Part shown: positions 45,331 through 55,973 of the stretch, piece after piece | Layout: each line of letters starts with the position of its first letter | Position numbering within the stretch: the stretch's first letter is position 1 | Source of the DNA: Rhipicephalus microplus | Lineage: Eukaryota > Arthropoda > Arachnida > Ixodida > Ixodidae | Direction: 5' to 3' | NCBI RefSeq assembly: GCF_043290135.1 | Contig: NC_134710.1 | Coordinates: 992,001 to 1,056,000 of the forward strand | Length of the DNA: 64,000 bases | Notes under the pieces: model-generated | Database searches by the model: none | Seen by the model: only the letters and a program-made list of their open reading frames with translations | Told to the model about the DNA's origin: nothing | Translations under genes and position numbers: made by a program

Positions 45331-46073
45331 ATGCAGTTGGGAGCTGTCAGACTGCGCTTTGGACCCCTACGCTTATGCGCTTCGTACAGCCCACGCCGCT
45401 GCCCCGCGCGTGACATTCCAAGGCAGGAGCGCGTGGTCGACACGAGCCCTAACGAGTGGCGCAACCTGGAGCGAGGGCCACCTGATCGAGGCGATTTACG
45501 ATCGAGCCGGCGTGGTTTCTGCGGTCCTTGCTATCGCTGCGGCGCGCCGGGGCACATCGCCCGCGAGTGCGACCGCACACCGGGTCAGGAGGAAACGCGC
45601 AGTTCGGGAAACGGACAGCGCCGCCGGTGATCTACATTGGACCACGCGCGGCAATCAGTAATCCCACTAATGCGTTCGGATCACTTGCACCCTCAGTCTG
45701 TCGCAGAAGTGATGCTGTAGACTCGCCCGCACCGCTAATTGAGTTAACAATAGCTCGAAAAAAGTTCATAGCACTTTTGGATAGTGAGGCAAACGCTTCT
45801 TTATTTGGTGACGATGTGTTGTACCATCTCCGTGAGGACAATATTCGCTTGAGACAAAGCAACACCATTTTCTGCCTTGCTACGGACACAGCACAATCAA
45901 GCGGCTTGGCTAGGCTAGTGATCCGCTGGGATAGACGCGCGAGGCGACAACGTTTCGTGCGTCTTGCTGGGCTGTCAATGTCTCTAATCCTGGGTCGGGA
46001 CTTCTCGCCAAGTCGGGTATTGTCACTGACATTGCACAGGGCGGTTAGTGAGAACCCGACGGAGACGCTCTAA
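45331..46073 (+). pseudogene. Gypsy Gag zinc knuckle and protease
   Basis: One frame (45331-45630) ends Gag with an intact CCHC knuckle CYRCGAPGHIAREC at 45529-45570. An overlapping frame (45528-46073) carries the protease with FIALLDSEANASLFGDD. The catalytic DSG/DTG is changed to DSE, so it is likely dead. The end motif LSMSLILGRDF fits the ILGMDF-type protease C-terminus. The -1/+1 change between the frames could be a natural gag-pol shift or decay. Confidence 0.65.
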
Positions 46074-46276
46074 AGCTTGTCTCGAAGGCCCTCGCATTGA
46101 CAAAAGCATGCCAATCGCAGGGAGAGGCGCGAGTATGCGAGGAGGAAAGTGCACCGAGAAAGCGAGTAACCACCCCGTCGGAACAACGTGCCGTGCTGCA
46201 GGAAGGTCAGTGCACCCGCTTTTGGTAGAGGCACAGAGGCCTGCCAGAAGGGGAACGACCGCAGCTGTAGTCGCTG

Positions 46277-47030
46277 TTGTACCAGTACGACGTGATGTTT
46301 ACCGACCGCTTCAGCCATGCTACGCTGGTCAAGCGTAGAATTGACACGGGTGATGCACAACCTTGGAAATGCCATCCCCAACCGATCAGCTTGGCTGAAC
46401 GCAAAGCACTTGACGCCGCCTTGGACGAACTCATCGAAACAGGCGTAGTTGAGACGTCAAACAGCCCATGGGGTTTCCCAGTAGTTTTAGTTCCAAAAAA
46501 AAGATGATACATAACGCCTTTGTGTAGGCTACCGCAGGCTGAATGAGGTTACAAAGAAGGACGCATACCCTCTTCTCTCCATTTCATCGTTAGTATCCAA
46601 CCTAGGTGGGGCGAAGTACTTCACAACGCTCAATGGTAGCTGTGGATATTTTCAGGTTGAGATGAACAAGCGGGATAAATAGAAATCGGCTTTCACATGC
46701 CACAGAGGACTTTTCCAATTCAGGAGAATCTCTTTCGGCTTGGTGGAAGCTCCCACTACATATCAGAGGCTAATGAACCATGTTCTGGGAGATGCAAAGT
46801 GGCAGCACACACTCGCAAATTTAGACGACATAGTGGTTTACTCGAAAACGTTCGAGGAGCACTTGCGCCACTTGAGAGACGTTCTAGAAAGGCTGAGGTG
46901 TGCAGGCATCACTCTAAACCCGAACAAAGCTCAGACAGCGGCGACCCGAATAACATTATTGGAATTCACGCTTGATGAGGGTCGCATTTTGCTGGATAAG
47001 GGTAAGCTTGAAGGATAGTCAGCTATCCAT
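46277..47030 (+). pseudogene. Gypsy reverse transcriptase
   Basis: RT landmarks include ALDELIETGVVETSNSPWGF and VVLVPKK, then, after a frame change near 46505, GYRRLNEVTKKDAYPL. ISFGLVEAPTTYQRLMN and the catalytic block NLDDIVVYS near 46818 follow. The tyrosine of YLDD is replaced by asparagine. A TAG interrupts at 46679, and a stop lies near 47017. Inactive as it stands. Confidence 0.7.
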
Positions 47031-47068
47031 GGCTGAACAATATTAGTGAGCTGAGACGCTTTCTGGGG

Positions 47069-47355
47069 ATGGTGAACTTGTATCATCAGTTCATTCAAGA
47101 TTGCGCGGCAGTGCAGGTGCCTTTGACGAAGCTCTTGAGGAATGGCGAGTGTTGGGCTGCACTGAGCAGCCCAACGCTCGCCAAGAGCAGGAGGCTGCAC
47201 TGCGTCGCCTCACGAAGTTGCTGGCCAACACGGCCGAGCTGCAGCTACCCGATTTGAACAGAGAGTTTGTGATTCACACCGACGCAAGCGACCTGGGCTT
47301 AGGAGCAATTCTTCTTCAGGAGCATGGAGGTTCTCTCCAACCGATTGCGTTCGCG
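47069..47355 (+). pseudogene. Gypsy RT-RNase H junction, truncated
   Basis: Contains VNLYHQFI and PLTKLLRNG in one frame and EFVIHTDASDLGLGAILLQE in another, the first catalytic Asp motif of RNase H. It ends in QPIAFA before the join with PLE sequence at about 47355. Confidence 0.65.
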
Positions 47356-47870
47356 CTGCATATTCTATTGGTTTGTATGTGTGGCTTATCTTCCCATGTT
47401 GTAAATGTCAACTTGAGGTACATTTTTAAAAGATCCAAAAAATCTTGTGCTGAAAGCCCTGTGTGATTCTGATAAGCATCACCATCGTAGTTGTTGCTGC
47501 AATTTTCAACACATAACACGAGTTCACAATGCGGTTAGGAATAATGGAGGTCTTTTATGTCAAAGAAGCACGCCATGTAGCTTTTGTCAATGCATTTTTC
47601 TAAAAACGCAACTTTATCACATTTTTGCACAATAAATGAATGAACTGCATTTAACAGGTCCAATTTCTTTCACAAGAACAAAGATACGCTTTTTTGTGAA
47701 GTGTTGTTTCCTGATACAATCACCCTTAGGAGTATATCTAGTTTAAGAGTGTCAATGCTAAAAAACAAAACATATGCAGGCTCAACTGTTTGCTTTTGTC
47801 AATGGATTTTACCAACTCATACAGAGACAATATCTTCCATTACTTCATAGCCTCTCTTTTTACTTTCTGC
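47356..47870 (-). mobile_element. Penelope-like reverse transcriptase fragment
   Basis: On the minus strand, SYMACFFDIKDLHYS is the PLE palm motif A (FDI-DL-YS). TGLSAQDFLDLLKMYLKLTF and HIQTNRICS follow and match the segment before the catalytic box. The catalytic YVDD and the nuclease are absent because the fragment stops at the gypsy junction. A stop follows motif A. Confidence 0.6.
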
Positions 47871-48250
47871 AGAGAAATATAACCTAAAAGTGAGAGACGA
47901 CAAAGTAACCTTCTCAGCTTTCGACATAAATGTAGCTTTCTTTAAGGGGGGACACGCCACTTGAATGTTTTCTTGTATATGGGTAAATTCTGATCAAACT
48001 TCATGTATTTTGACATGCTGATTTCAAATATGAAATTAATTTTTTTTGTGCAACAAGTACATTTGAAAAAATTAGAAATTCGTGTTTTTGCATTGGCTAA
48101 ATTGGAGGTGAGTGTTCTCTTAAACCGAAAACGCTGTTTTCAGAAAATGAGAAAAGAACATTTGAAGACAAGTTAGAAATAATAATGGAAATCTCTTGAA
48201 CAGTACCCTGATTGTGGATGATATACGGGTTCAGTCAGGCAAGAATGAAT
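47871..48250. other. No recognisable gene
   Basis: AT-rich intronic sequence. Confidence 0.4.
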
Positions 48251-48263
48251 ATTTTACTACAAT

Positions 48264-49195
48264 TCAAATATTATTAGGGTATCTCGCTATGTAATTATAC
48301 ACTAGTCCTACTGTACTAGTCGATTCCCCGCCATTCTGACAAAAAAAAAAAAGAGTTATTGAGACTGGTTGTGCAGAACCTGAGGTATTGTTGCTCCAGT
48401 ATGACACCATCAGAAATGCCACTTTGGCAAAACAGGTAAAAAAAATTACCATTGAAACGTTTAATTGAGCAGCCCTTGCCATGACAGTCCCATCCAGGTG
48501 AAAATATCGTTCATGACTGTCTGGCCATTCTCACCGCAAAGCATTGCATGCATGGATAAAATGTATCTCAAATAAATTGCATGAAGCCTTCACCATTGAC
48601 TCTGCGTGATTTCCATGCTGTCGTCACTTTGCCAGAACAGTCGCCCTTCACTATTACTTTCTTAGTGAGGCCATAGTTGCGGTCACCCGTGACTAGTTTC
48701 GTACACCCGCCATATACTTTGCACCATAGGGAAGCAGCGGGCAGCCCATTTAGAATAGTCAAGTCGAGACCATCAAATACGAAACTGCAGTGTCTGCGGC
48801 GGAGGCCGATGACGCGTCGCCTGAATCAGTGAAAATTGCAGTTTTCCGCGCTGTTGCCGGTGTCGACTCAGGTCGATCAAGCATGACCTGCTCACGAGCA
48901 CTCATTTAAGCACTGTCGTTACTTGTGACAGCTCTAGCTTCAACTCGCGCATAGCTGGAGTTGGTGCGAAGAATGCAGCCAGTCTCGGGTAGATTGCTGT
49001 CAGCTGCACTGTCGTGGGTCGCTTGCTCATCCATTGTAAAGCCACACCTCTATTTTGCGGACCGCTTTCGCCTGCCTTGAGGATGTCTGATGCCTCGGCA
49101 CCATGAGTCGCTTGCTCATTGATTGCAGAGTGGCCCGATACCGTGCTTTTGTAGAGTGGATCGTAATCACCTCCATCGGCCTTATCGGGTGCCAA
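48264..49195 (-). pseudogene. Mutator-like transposase N-terminal remnant
   Basis: Three broken minus-strand frames are consistent with one protein. The first (48902-49195) is a hydrophilic N-terminus. The second (48568-48762) has LPAASLWCKVYGGCTKLVTG and GLTKKVIVKGDC. The third has ENGQTVMNDIFTWMGLSWQG near 48500-48550. Such a pattern (paired cysteines, then an NGQTALNN-like motif) is typical of a Mutator-like transposase family abundant in arthropods and annelids. The catalytic DDE part is missing. Assignment is from memory and uncertain. Confidence 0.4.
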
Positions 49196-49199
49196 AGCA

Positions 49200-50391
49200 A
49201 CGACGGTGCTTGCTGATCAGTTGCAGAAACCCGTGATGTCGTGCTGTTAGCACGTTTTTTTCATTTTGGCTTGCTTTCAGCCGAACTGATACACCGATTG
49301 GAACTTTTTGAGTTCTCCAGGCATGTTCGTCAGATGGTCGTAAACTAACGCCTCAACTACCCAGGTTTTCAAATGCAGAGCCCTAAGTCAATCAGACAAC
49401 ACCATTTTAACCACGTGATCGGAAGTGGCCAATGATGTTTTACGCTTACTTTTTTTCCCTTTTTATATGAGAAGGCGGCAAGCTCAGTGTTGCCCAACAG
49501 AGCGATAAAAAAAGCCAAGCATGAGTGAGAGCGTTTCACTGATACCAAAATGGCCGCGGTGGAGCGACCCGTGCTAATGCATGTTTGATTTACTGTCACG
49601 CCACTAATACGCGGAATTTCGAAAAGAAAACTTGTACGAAGGTGCGTGATGATAAAAAGAATACGAAAATGACACTTTTGAGAATTCAATCTTTGGGCAA
49701 ATTTTCGGGTCTGAAGAGCAGTGTTTCCCCTTAAGACTAAAAAGCCTTATTCCTTATCTGAGAGAAGCAAATTCAACGAATTAGTTAAAAAAAAACAAAC
49801 ATGCCGTCTCTCAAAATGGTACTGCACATTTCTTCTGTCTACAACTCACAAGTACGTCCACTTCTTCTTATGTCTATCTTCCAGCTCTAGCTTCCATACA
49901 GCCCTCTTATAGGCATGAACCAACTTGCCCAAGCTGCAACCTTAACATGTTAGGGCCTATGGAGGCCGGAAGGCCGCATGGTCATTTATAAGCCCAAGAA
50001 AACCGATTTTAAATGGGTGTTCTTAATTATAGACTAGATATTGTGCCAAAATATTTTGGAATTGGCATGTACAATCCTTATTAAAGCAGGGATAATTGCG
50101 ATCGGGCAGCTTCATTTTCATTTCACAACCCCTTTAAAAGCACGTCATATAGACTTATGTGCCAAGTACAGTTGAACATTTTTATGAGAGACACTAATGT
50201 AAGAAATAGTTGGGTATGAGACACTACAGTGTGCCTACATTAAAGTAGTGGTTAAGAAAACACGCATACGTGGTACGCTGCTTAAAAAAGAACGCTCTTA
50301 TAAAGAAACAAGAATTTAGCAGAAGGTAGCATTTTGCAAGTATTTACATCAGATACAATAAAAGCCAGAATTCAATGAACTTAATGATTAC
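49200..50391. other. Intronic sequence with a MITE-like end
   Basis: TTTCACAACCCCTTTAAAAG at about 50123-50142 is the inverse of AAAGGGGTCGTGAAAC near 41967, the style of a short inverted-repeat element end. No gene recognised. Confidence 0.4.
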
Positions 50392-50529
50392 CTTTGGTGG
50401 GTCCGTTGAAAGGTGCCAGTTGACATTTGGCATTGATCGCCTCAAATGTGGACTGTAGGAGGCATACCGAAAGCCTGAGTAGCCATCTGAGAATGGGGTT
50501 GATCGAAGGACAGCACTTGTGCTGTGATT
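50392..50529 (-). CDS. abLIM/dematin-type headpiece gene, linker exon
   Basis: A 46-codon exon starting NHSTSAVLRSTPF and ending HLSTDPPK. It is rich in S, P, R and Y (GYSGFRYASYSPHLRRSMP), as in the disordered linker between LIM domains and headpiece of abLIM proteins. Minus-strand acceptor GTGCCTTGCAG and donor AAG then GTAATC. Phase 0 at both ends, so it joins directly to LYPYHLL of the next exon. No frame break or rare feature. LIM-domain exons must lie to the right, beyond this window or in parts I could not recognise. Confidence 0.8.
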
Positions 50530-51400
50530 CTGCAAGGCACAACATATCTGTCACTTAATACAATGAACTGAGAAATCGTCACCACTGGGATGTGAAATCA
50601 CGACAAAAACACAGACTGTCAGGGTCTGCTCACTTGTCTGTCTTTAATTTTGAGCACTATGAAAACTGCATAAACAACCAATATAATCATAAATCACAAG
50701 AAAAAGCTGAGGAATGGAACACTTTTAAAGAAAGGAGCATTTACAAACGATATATAATCGAGTATTGGCCGAAATCAAGTAAAATGATGTAAAATGTTGG
50801 CTGCAAAACTGAGCAAGTTGGTACGCCTGTATACTTAGTGAACAGAAAAAAGTAAAAAAAGAAAAAAAAAGCACAGAATAATATGGGCGATAATTGCAAA
50901 CTACATCATTTATTGTGCAAACCATGCCTTAAATATCACCTGTTGCACACCAAGTCTTTTTCCTAAGCAGGTTCGAAAGGCAAAGAAACAAAACAAAACA
51001 CTAAAGCTCAACAAATTAGTATCTTGCCTCAGCATATTGGCAAGCAGAGCGATGCATGCATCGGACACATGATTATGTGCAAAGTCTTGCTCCAGCTACA
51101 AGACCAAACTGCGGCATTGCTAAACAAAAGGACCCATTTGCAACACTGATATGTTTATTATTACTCGGTATTTGTGATAAATTCTATCATCTCTGACAAA
51201 GGAGTAGCGACGCGTGATGCATAGCCTAGCCTTGCACCAAATGTGCACCAAGGTCGCATTCAGCGGGGCACAGCTCACATGAGCTATCTATCCAACGTTG
51301 CTCAATCTCCTTGCCTGCCAAAGAGATGCGGCGCATCTGAATTTCCTCAGATACCTTTCTGTAGTTGTTACCTTCTGGACAAGTGTGCAACAGATGTTAT
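50530..51400. other. Probable intron, no exon recognised
   Basis: AT-rich sequence upstream of the linker exon of the headpiece gene. A minus-strand stretch at about 51280-51370 reads well in one frame but lacks family similarity. Confidence 0.4.
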
Positions 51401-51401
51401 A

Positions 51402-52183
51402 CGAGGACAATAAAAGCAAGTAACAATTCACATCAGAATGAAAGATCAATGTTGGAGAACCGTCTAAAATCATTATTATCAACAGCAGTGCTCCACTTAC
51501 TGAGGAATTAAGAGAAATGTATGACACCATACGCACCACGAGTAAGACATCTTGAAATGATCCCAATTATATGAAAGGGTTTGACTACAATTAACCAGTA
51601 GTAATCAAATCAGTTGCAAAATAAGAACTTTCCATGCATTATAACACGCCATAAAATGCTGCTTCTCAGTTTATGTTTGCTTCACCAAAAAAAAAAGAAC
51701 CACTTAGTATACCGTGGAGAATAGTGTGATTGGTTCAAAAGTTCCAATCTCGCTTGGTTAGACTAGATAGGCTGTACTCTACTTGAACCAAGAAAGCACA
51801 TAACTTTTATTGCAGGAACACCGTGCATGCTATTTCTGGTGTGAGTGCATTGCAGCGATGTAATTACGAATAAGTTGCCTTCCTATAATTTTTTCCCTCA
51901 AAAGTTCGTTACACAAAGCATCATAAAATGTCAGCACCATATTCCAGTAACCTTGCATTCCTACAAGCGGCCGCACAGTAAAGGCAGGCAACGTTGGGCA
52001 AAGCAACTCCTGCGTCAGAGAGGCCCGTTTTCAGGTGGGTGACTTGAAAAGCAGTAACTCAGTGCGGACCACTGAAACTTGATTTTACTTCAAAATAAGC
52101 ACTTCCTTGGCACGACACTACTAGGTATTGCTATTTCAGCCATCAACGACAACTTAATATTCACCTTTAGTGTCCCTTTAAAG
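51402..52183. mobile_element. MITE, TTAAAGGGACACTAAAG family, copy 2
   Basis: The right end CTTTAGTGTCCCTTTAA is intact. The left end GAGGACAATAAAAGCAAGTAA is a decayed inverse. The interior aligns along its length with 13584-14305 in the same orientation. Non-coding. It is immediately adjacent to another MITE-like end at 52184. Confidence 0.65.
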
Positions 52184-52600
52184 GAGCCCTGAAACACTTT
52201 CTTCGGCAGCAATGGAGTTTGTGTAGCACCGAATACTGAGATGATTGCAAAAGGAATAATCAAAATCGATACACGGACACAGAAGTAACTTCAAAACCCC
52301 TGCAGACGACGAGAAAAATATGTTTCCTTTCGCATTTCACTCCCCCGCTGACGTCGAAGGCCGCTTCAAACTGGATGACTTGCGTTGCGGTAGCCATTCT
52401 GCAGCGCCGTTTTTTCGCAATTGTCCTCATAGATTTAAAAAAAGAAATATCTGAGAAAGTACAAAGAGTGTCTTCATAATAGTGTGGCCAATCTGGGACC
52501 TTATAGATATTGTGTGCGACTTGTCGCATTGAACCACTCAAAACACACAACCTGTGCGAGTGACAACCTCGCATGTGGCTAGGCGTCACTTCCGATCACA
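52184..52600. mobile_element. MITE-like sequence with GGAGCCCTGAAACACTTTC end
   Basis: It begins AAGGAGCCCTGAAACACTTTC, close to the AAGGGGCCCT start at 13018. The right boundary is not clear. Noncoding. Confidence 0.35.
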
Positions 52601-53340
52601 AAAATAGGCGCTGTGTGTTGCTCTAGTCTGAAAACAAGGTGGTTTCTTGGTAGAAATAAGAGTACAACAGCTTTGTTTTTGTAGTTCTCATTCACACAAC
52701 CATATCGATGCATTCCACAGTTCGAGAAGAAGCATCGAAAACAACACGCTTAATTTGTGTCATAGTGCTCCTTATAGACACGAGGTTTAGAAGAACGAAA
52801 ATTAAAGAAAAAAAACTTCTTTAAGCTGACATTTTCAGAATTTGTACCTATTTTTGCATTTACCTGAGAAGTTTTTAGCTTCTCGTATCATTATTTTTGG
52901 CGCGAAATCGATTATTAACACCCATATAAGATGAATGTCGGCGTAAATAGAGCTAAAATCGCGCTTTTTTCATGCCGAACCGCTGCCGTGACACACGAGC
53001 TATTGTGACCATCTTGGTCTCGTTTGGAAGAGCAGTTCTTCATCTTCGATTTCCTGTCACCACTGACTTGCCTTGCTTTTTAGTTTTTCAGCAAAAAAGC
53101 GCGAGAAGTACCAGCGTATGATTCTTTTGGCTGTTTGGGGCATGCGACAAAAACAAGGCATCCTAGTGGCGAAGTGGCGTTCCCGGTGTCTAATGGTAGT
53201 ATTTGCCTCGAGATCGGCGAACAGGTGGCAGCACCATCACTGCGCTCGCGTGCATAGGCGGCCAGCAGCGCGCATAGACCTTTTTGCGAGATGAGTCAGC
53301 CAATTGTCTATGAATAAAATAAGTTGTAATAATAAGTTAC
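52601..53340. other. No recognisable gene
   Basis: Unassigned, with a moderately GC-rich stretch near 53130-53290. Confidence 0.4.
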
Positions 53341-53341
53341 T

Positions 53342-53755
53342 TGTAATATTGCCACGTTCCATTTCCCAAGTTTTTGTTATCGTCCCAAAACACCACAAGA
53401 TTCTCAGCGCAAACCGCGCCTGCAGTTTTTGAGAAGGTTCCGGACTGTAGTAGATCATTTCGATAAGATCACGCCCACTGTGCGAACGGTACAGATTGTT
53501 CTGGAACCTACGCCAACGCCAGCGATAACGCTAGAACATTCGACGGCAAGAGTATAAATGCCCACGCGCTTCGCCGCTTGTCAGTTGTTGATCGAAGGCC
53601 GCCGCTCCGTTCGCCGCTATCAGTCCAAGACTGCTATCTGTGCGAGACTGCTGCTGTAATTGGACTTTCCGTTTACCGGGCACAGGTTCGCCCAAATAAA
53701 CAGTTAAATCCCAACACGAAGTCTCCTGTCTTCGGCCACGTCACGACCCCGTGAA
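53342..53755 (+). repeat. Probable solo LTR
   Basis: It has the architecture of a gypsy-type LTR: a TATA box AGTATAAATGCCC near 53551, a GC-rich 5' leader-like stretch (GCCGCCGCTCCGTTCGCC), and a polyadenylation signal AAATAAACAG near 53693 about 140 bp later. It ends in GTCTTCGGCCACGTCACGACCCCG. No gag, pol or second LTR lies alongside, so it is probably a solo LTR left by recombination. Exact ends (TG...CA) are not certain. Confidence 0.55.
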
Positions 53756-54423
53756 AATATGTACGTCGCCCACTGCCGAATTCATGCCCAAAGCTCGCCG
53801 AACGTTACTATGACTTTAAGAAAAATGTAATTAGCCACTGAAAGGAATGTTGGCACTCAGCGAGCCGTCTGCGGTTTCGCACTATGTCACGTTTCTTGTT
53901 TTTTTTTTAATGTAGGAGTTGAGCTATTGTGTCCTGCATACTACACACTACTGTAGTGCAACTGAATTCATTCTTTGCTTCATGCATACTGGTCTTTGAT
54001 ATTAAAAAAACAACAAAAGAAATCTCACATTCTTGGGCGATGAGCTAAGAAAAATAATCACTAATACACATTCGCATTTTTTCTTAATTCTCTATGAAAC
54101 AAACGCAGGAGAGTTCATAAGTTTATTCAGGAAAGCTATGTGGCTGATTGTTTTAGCATGCTTGTTCTTGCTTCCATTATAGTATAAAAAAATAACAGGT
54201 TGTCAGCATTCAGCCTTTTTTTATGGATTATCTGCATGACAGTGATGCAACAAAGATTCGGTTAATTTGATGAGAAAAAAGTTTTTTTTTAACTGAATAT
54301 TATCCGCTCCTATGTCAGTATATATAACAACACCACAAAAGGTCTCAAGATGATACAAAAAAGATGACATTTTTCATGAATTTATAAGTCATAGGTGTGA
54401 GGCACGCTGTAAGGATTAATCAA
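53756..54423. other. No recognisable gene
   Basis: AT-rich with several homopolymer runs. Confidence 0.4.
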
Positions 54424-54568
54424 ATAATGATATGTGGAGTTATAAGCCCCAAAGCTACGATATAATTATGAGAGATGCCGTAATAAAGGACTCCCGAAAT
54501 TTCAACCATCAAAGCGTTTTTTAATGTGCACTGACATTGCAAAGTACATGGGCCTCTACCATTTCGGC
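54424..54568 (-). repeat. Highly diverged Ruka-related SINE
   Basis: It retains GATATGTGGAGTTATAAGCCCCAAA and ATAATTATGAGAGATGCCGTA in the Ruka order, then a diverged body and no tRNA-like head. Either an old Ruka copy or a related SINE sharing the same 3' end. Confidence 0.65.
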
Positions 54569-54835
54569 ATTTGGATTATTATAAGCACACAGGTGTGTCT
54601 GTATCAATTTTCCTCAATGTTAAAATTACGCTGATCAGGACGTCTTAAGGGGCTAGTTTGTACATTACTTCAAACGAAAAATTGCACAACTAGAAAAAAA
54701 GACACCACAAAGAAGGAACACTTAAACAGGCTGAGTGCAAACTACCAATTGTTTTGTTGACTGAAGGATCGTCGGTTTTAAATAGAAAAACCGAACATAG
54801 CTGCGCCAACGCGCCAGGATATATCACATCACTTG

Positions 54836-55336
54836 CTAATGAACCTTATTGATTAAAAAGGACATCTCTGCACTGTACAGCAATATCGAGGCCTCGCTTA
54901 CACAGCTATCACTTTTCATGTTAATAAAGAACACTTCCAATACCTCAGGAGCACACGTGTTTCTGCTATGACCGAGTATCTTAGTCTGCTGAAATAGTGC
55001 TTCACATCCACAGGCTGCGCAGTGGGCAGGTAAATTACCCATTTTGTTATTTATGACTGACAGCTGGTGTTCCCGTAAACCGTTGTTTATGCAGCGGCCT
55101 GTGTGGCCTACGTAAGAATTACCACAGCAAAATGGAAGCTCGCACACCACTCCTACATCGCATTGCACTATCGGGTTGACATGCTTTTTGCCACACAGCC
55201 TATTGCGCTCTTCCCGGCTCGAAATTCGGGAGCACAATCTCGAAAGCTTCTTTGATGCAGAAAACACCATGCGAACTCCGTAGCGGTTGGCAACCTTGTT
55301 CAGGTTGTGTGTTACCCTGTGTAAGTAAGGTAACAC
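54836..55336 (-). CDS. PLE GIY-YIG endonuclease region, open frame
   Basis: A 166-codon continuous frame covering the linker (LPYLHRVTHNLNK, GVRMVFSASKKL), the metal-binding-type cysteines (NRLCGKKH...QCDVGVV) and the GIY-YIG core. The core shows VCELPFCCGNSYVGHTGRC, the Arg of the LREH segment, and HCAACGCEALFQQ. It then has the C-terminal EASILLYSAEMSFL. GIY-YIG nucleases nick DNA to prime reverse transcription. Residue choice at the usual Tyr positions looks conserved (SYVG). The ATG at the start is not a natural start; the upstream RT joins in another frame. Confidence 0.6.
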   Translation of the reverse strand: MLPYLHRVTHNLNKVANRYGVRMVFSASKKLSRLCSRISSREERNRLCGKKHVNPIVQCDVGVVCELPFCCGNSYVGHTGRCINNGLREHQLSVINNKMGNLPAHCAACGCEALFQQTKILGHSRNTCAPEVLEVFFINMKSDSCVSEASILLYSAEMSFLINKVH

Positions 55337-55707
55337 TACCGGCTCCTCATGCCCACTGGGCGCGTCTTTCAGCCGCGGCTTTCATGAGCGTCCTTTCAAC
55401 TTTTCCAGGAGGGTTTCAGCCACTGCTGCCAGCACAGACGGCGGAAAACGCAACTGCCTTTAGTCATTCAATCTGAGCACAGAAACTTGCTAGCCTCTGA
55501 TGTGAGCATGACCTCACCAGCACAGACTCCAAACACATTGACGCAATCGCCCTCTTTACTACCTTAGAGTCTGAAGATGTGTATGGTAAAGGTTTCTTTC
55601 TAGCTTGCGGACAGACAGTACGCATAAAAAGTCCACTGATCCTTGAATATGAGCTTAATATCTAAAAACAAGTGCTTTTTCCAGCGGTAGCTCGTAAGTA
55701 AAACATA

Positions 55708-55973
55708 GACCCTTCCCATACTTGTTAAACTTCTTTAAAACGTCCACATTATCGTTCGTGCTCATTTTCTTGTCCAGAACAACCAGAAAATCGTCTACGT
55801 ACTGAAAATTTTTAATACTCCATTGTTCTTAAACGGCTCAGACCCTTCCCATACTTGTTAAACTTCTTTAAAACGTCCACATTATCGTTCGTGCTCATTT
55901 TCTTGTCCAGAACAACCAGAAAATCGTCTACGTACTGAAAATCTTTAATACTCCATTGTTCTTAAACGGCTCT
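55708..55973. repeat. 133-bp tandem duplication in PLE RT
   Basis: GACCCTTCCCATACTTG begins at 55708 and again at 55841. The two 133-bp units are nearly identical, with one internal difference seen (AAAATTTTTAA versus AAAATCTTTAA) and a slight change at the end. Each encodes the catalytic QYVDDFLVV on the minus strand. The unit length is not a multiple of three. Confidence 0.9.

Larger units (their letters stand above)
45040..47355 (+). mobile_element. Ty3/gypsy retrotransposon, plus strand, truncated
   Basis: In order: a Gag part (45100-45297), a zinc knuckle, protease, reverse transcriptase and the start of RNase H, all on the plus strand with frame breaks. It stops abruptly at about 47355 where a minus-strand PLE begins. 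Integrase and both LTRs are missing. The sequence is GC-richer than its surroundings. It differs in protein sequence from the minus-strand gypsy at 31-35 kb, so it is a separate lineage. Confidence 0.75.
39151..50391 (-). other. Intron of headpiece gene, about 11.2 kb
   Basis: Bounded by the donor after 50392 (CCAAAG then GTAATC) and the acceptor before 39150. It contains LINE, PLE, gypsy and Mutator-like remnants plus three tandem duplications. Confidence 0.75.

Noticed and set aside
51280..51400. Possible exon on the minus strand (frame with VSEEIQMRRISLAGKEIEQRW)
   Set aside because: Reads smoothly and has AG/GT-like edges, but the phase is uncertain, it matches no family I know, and it borders a MITE.
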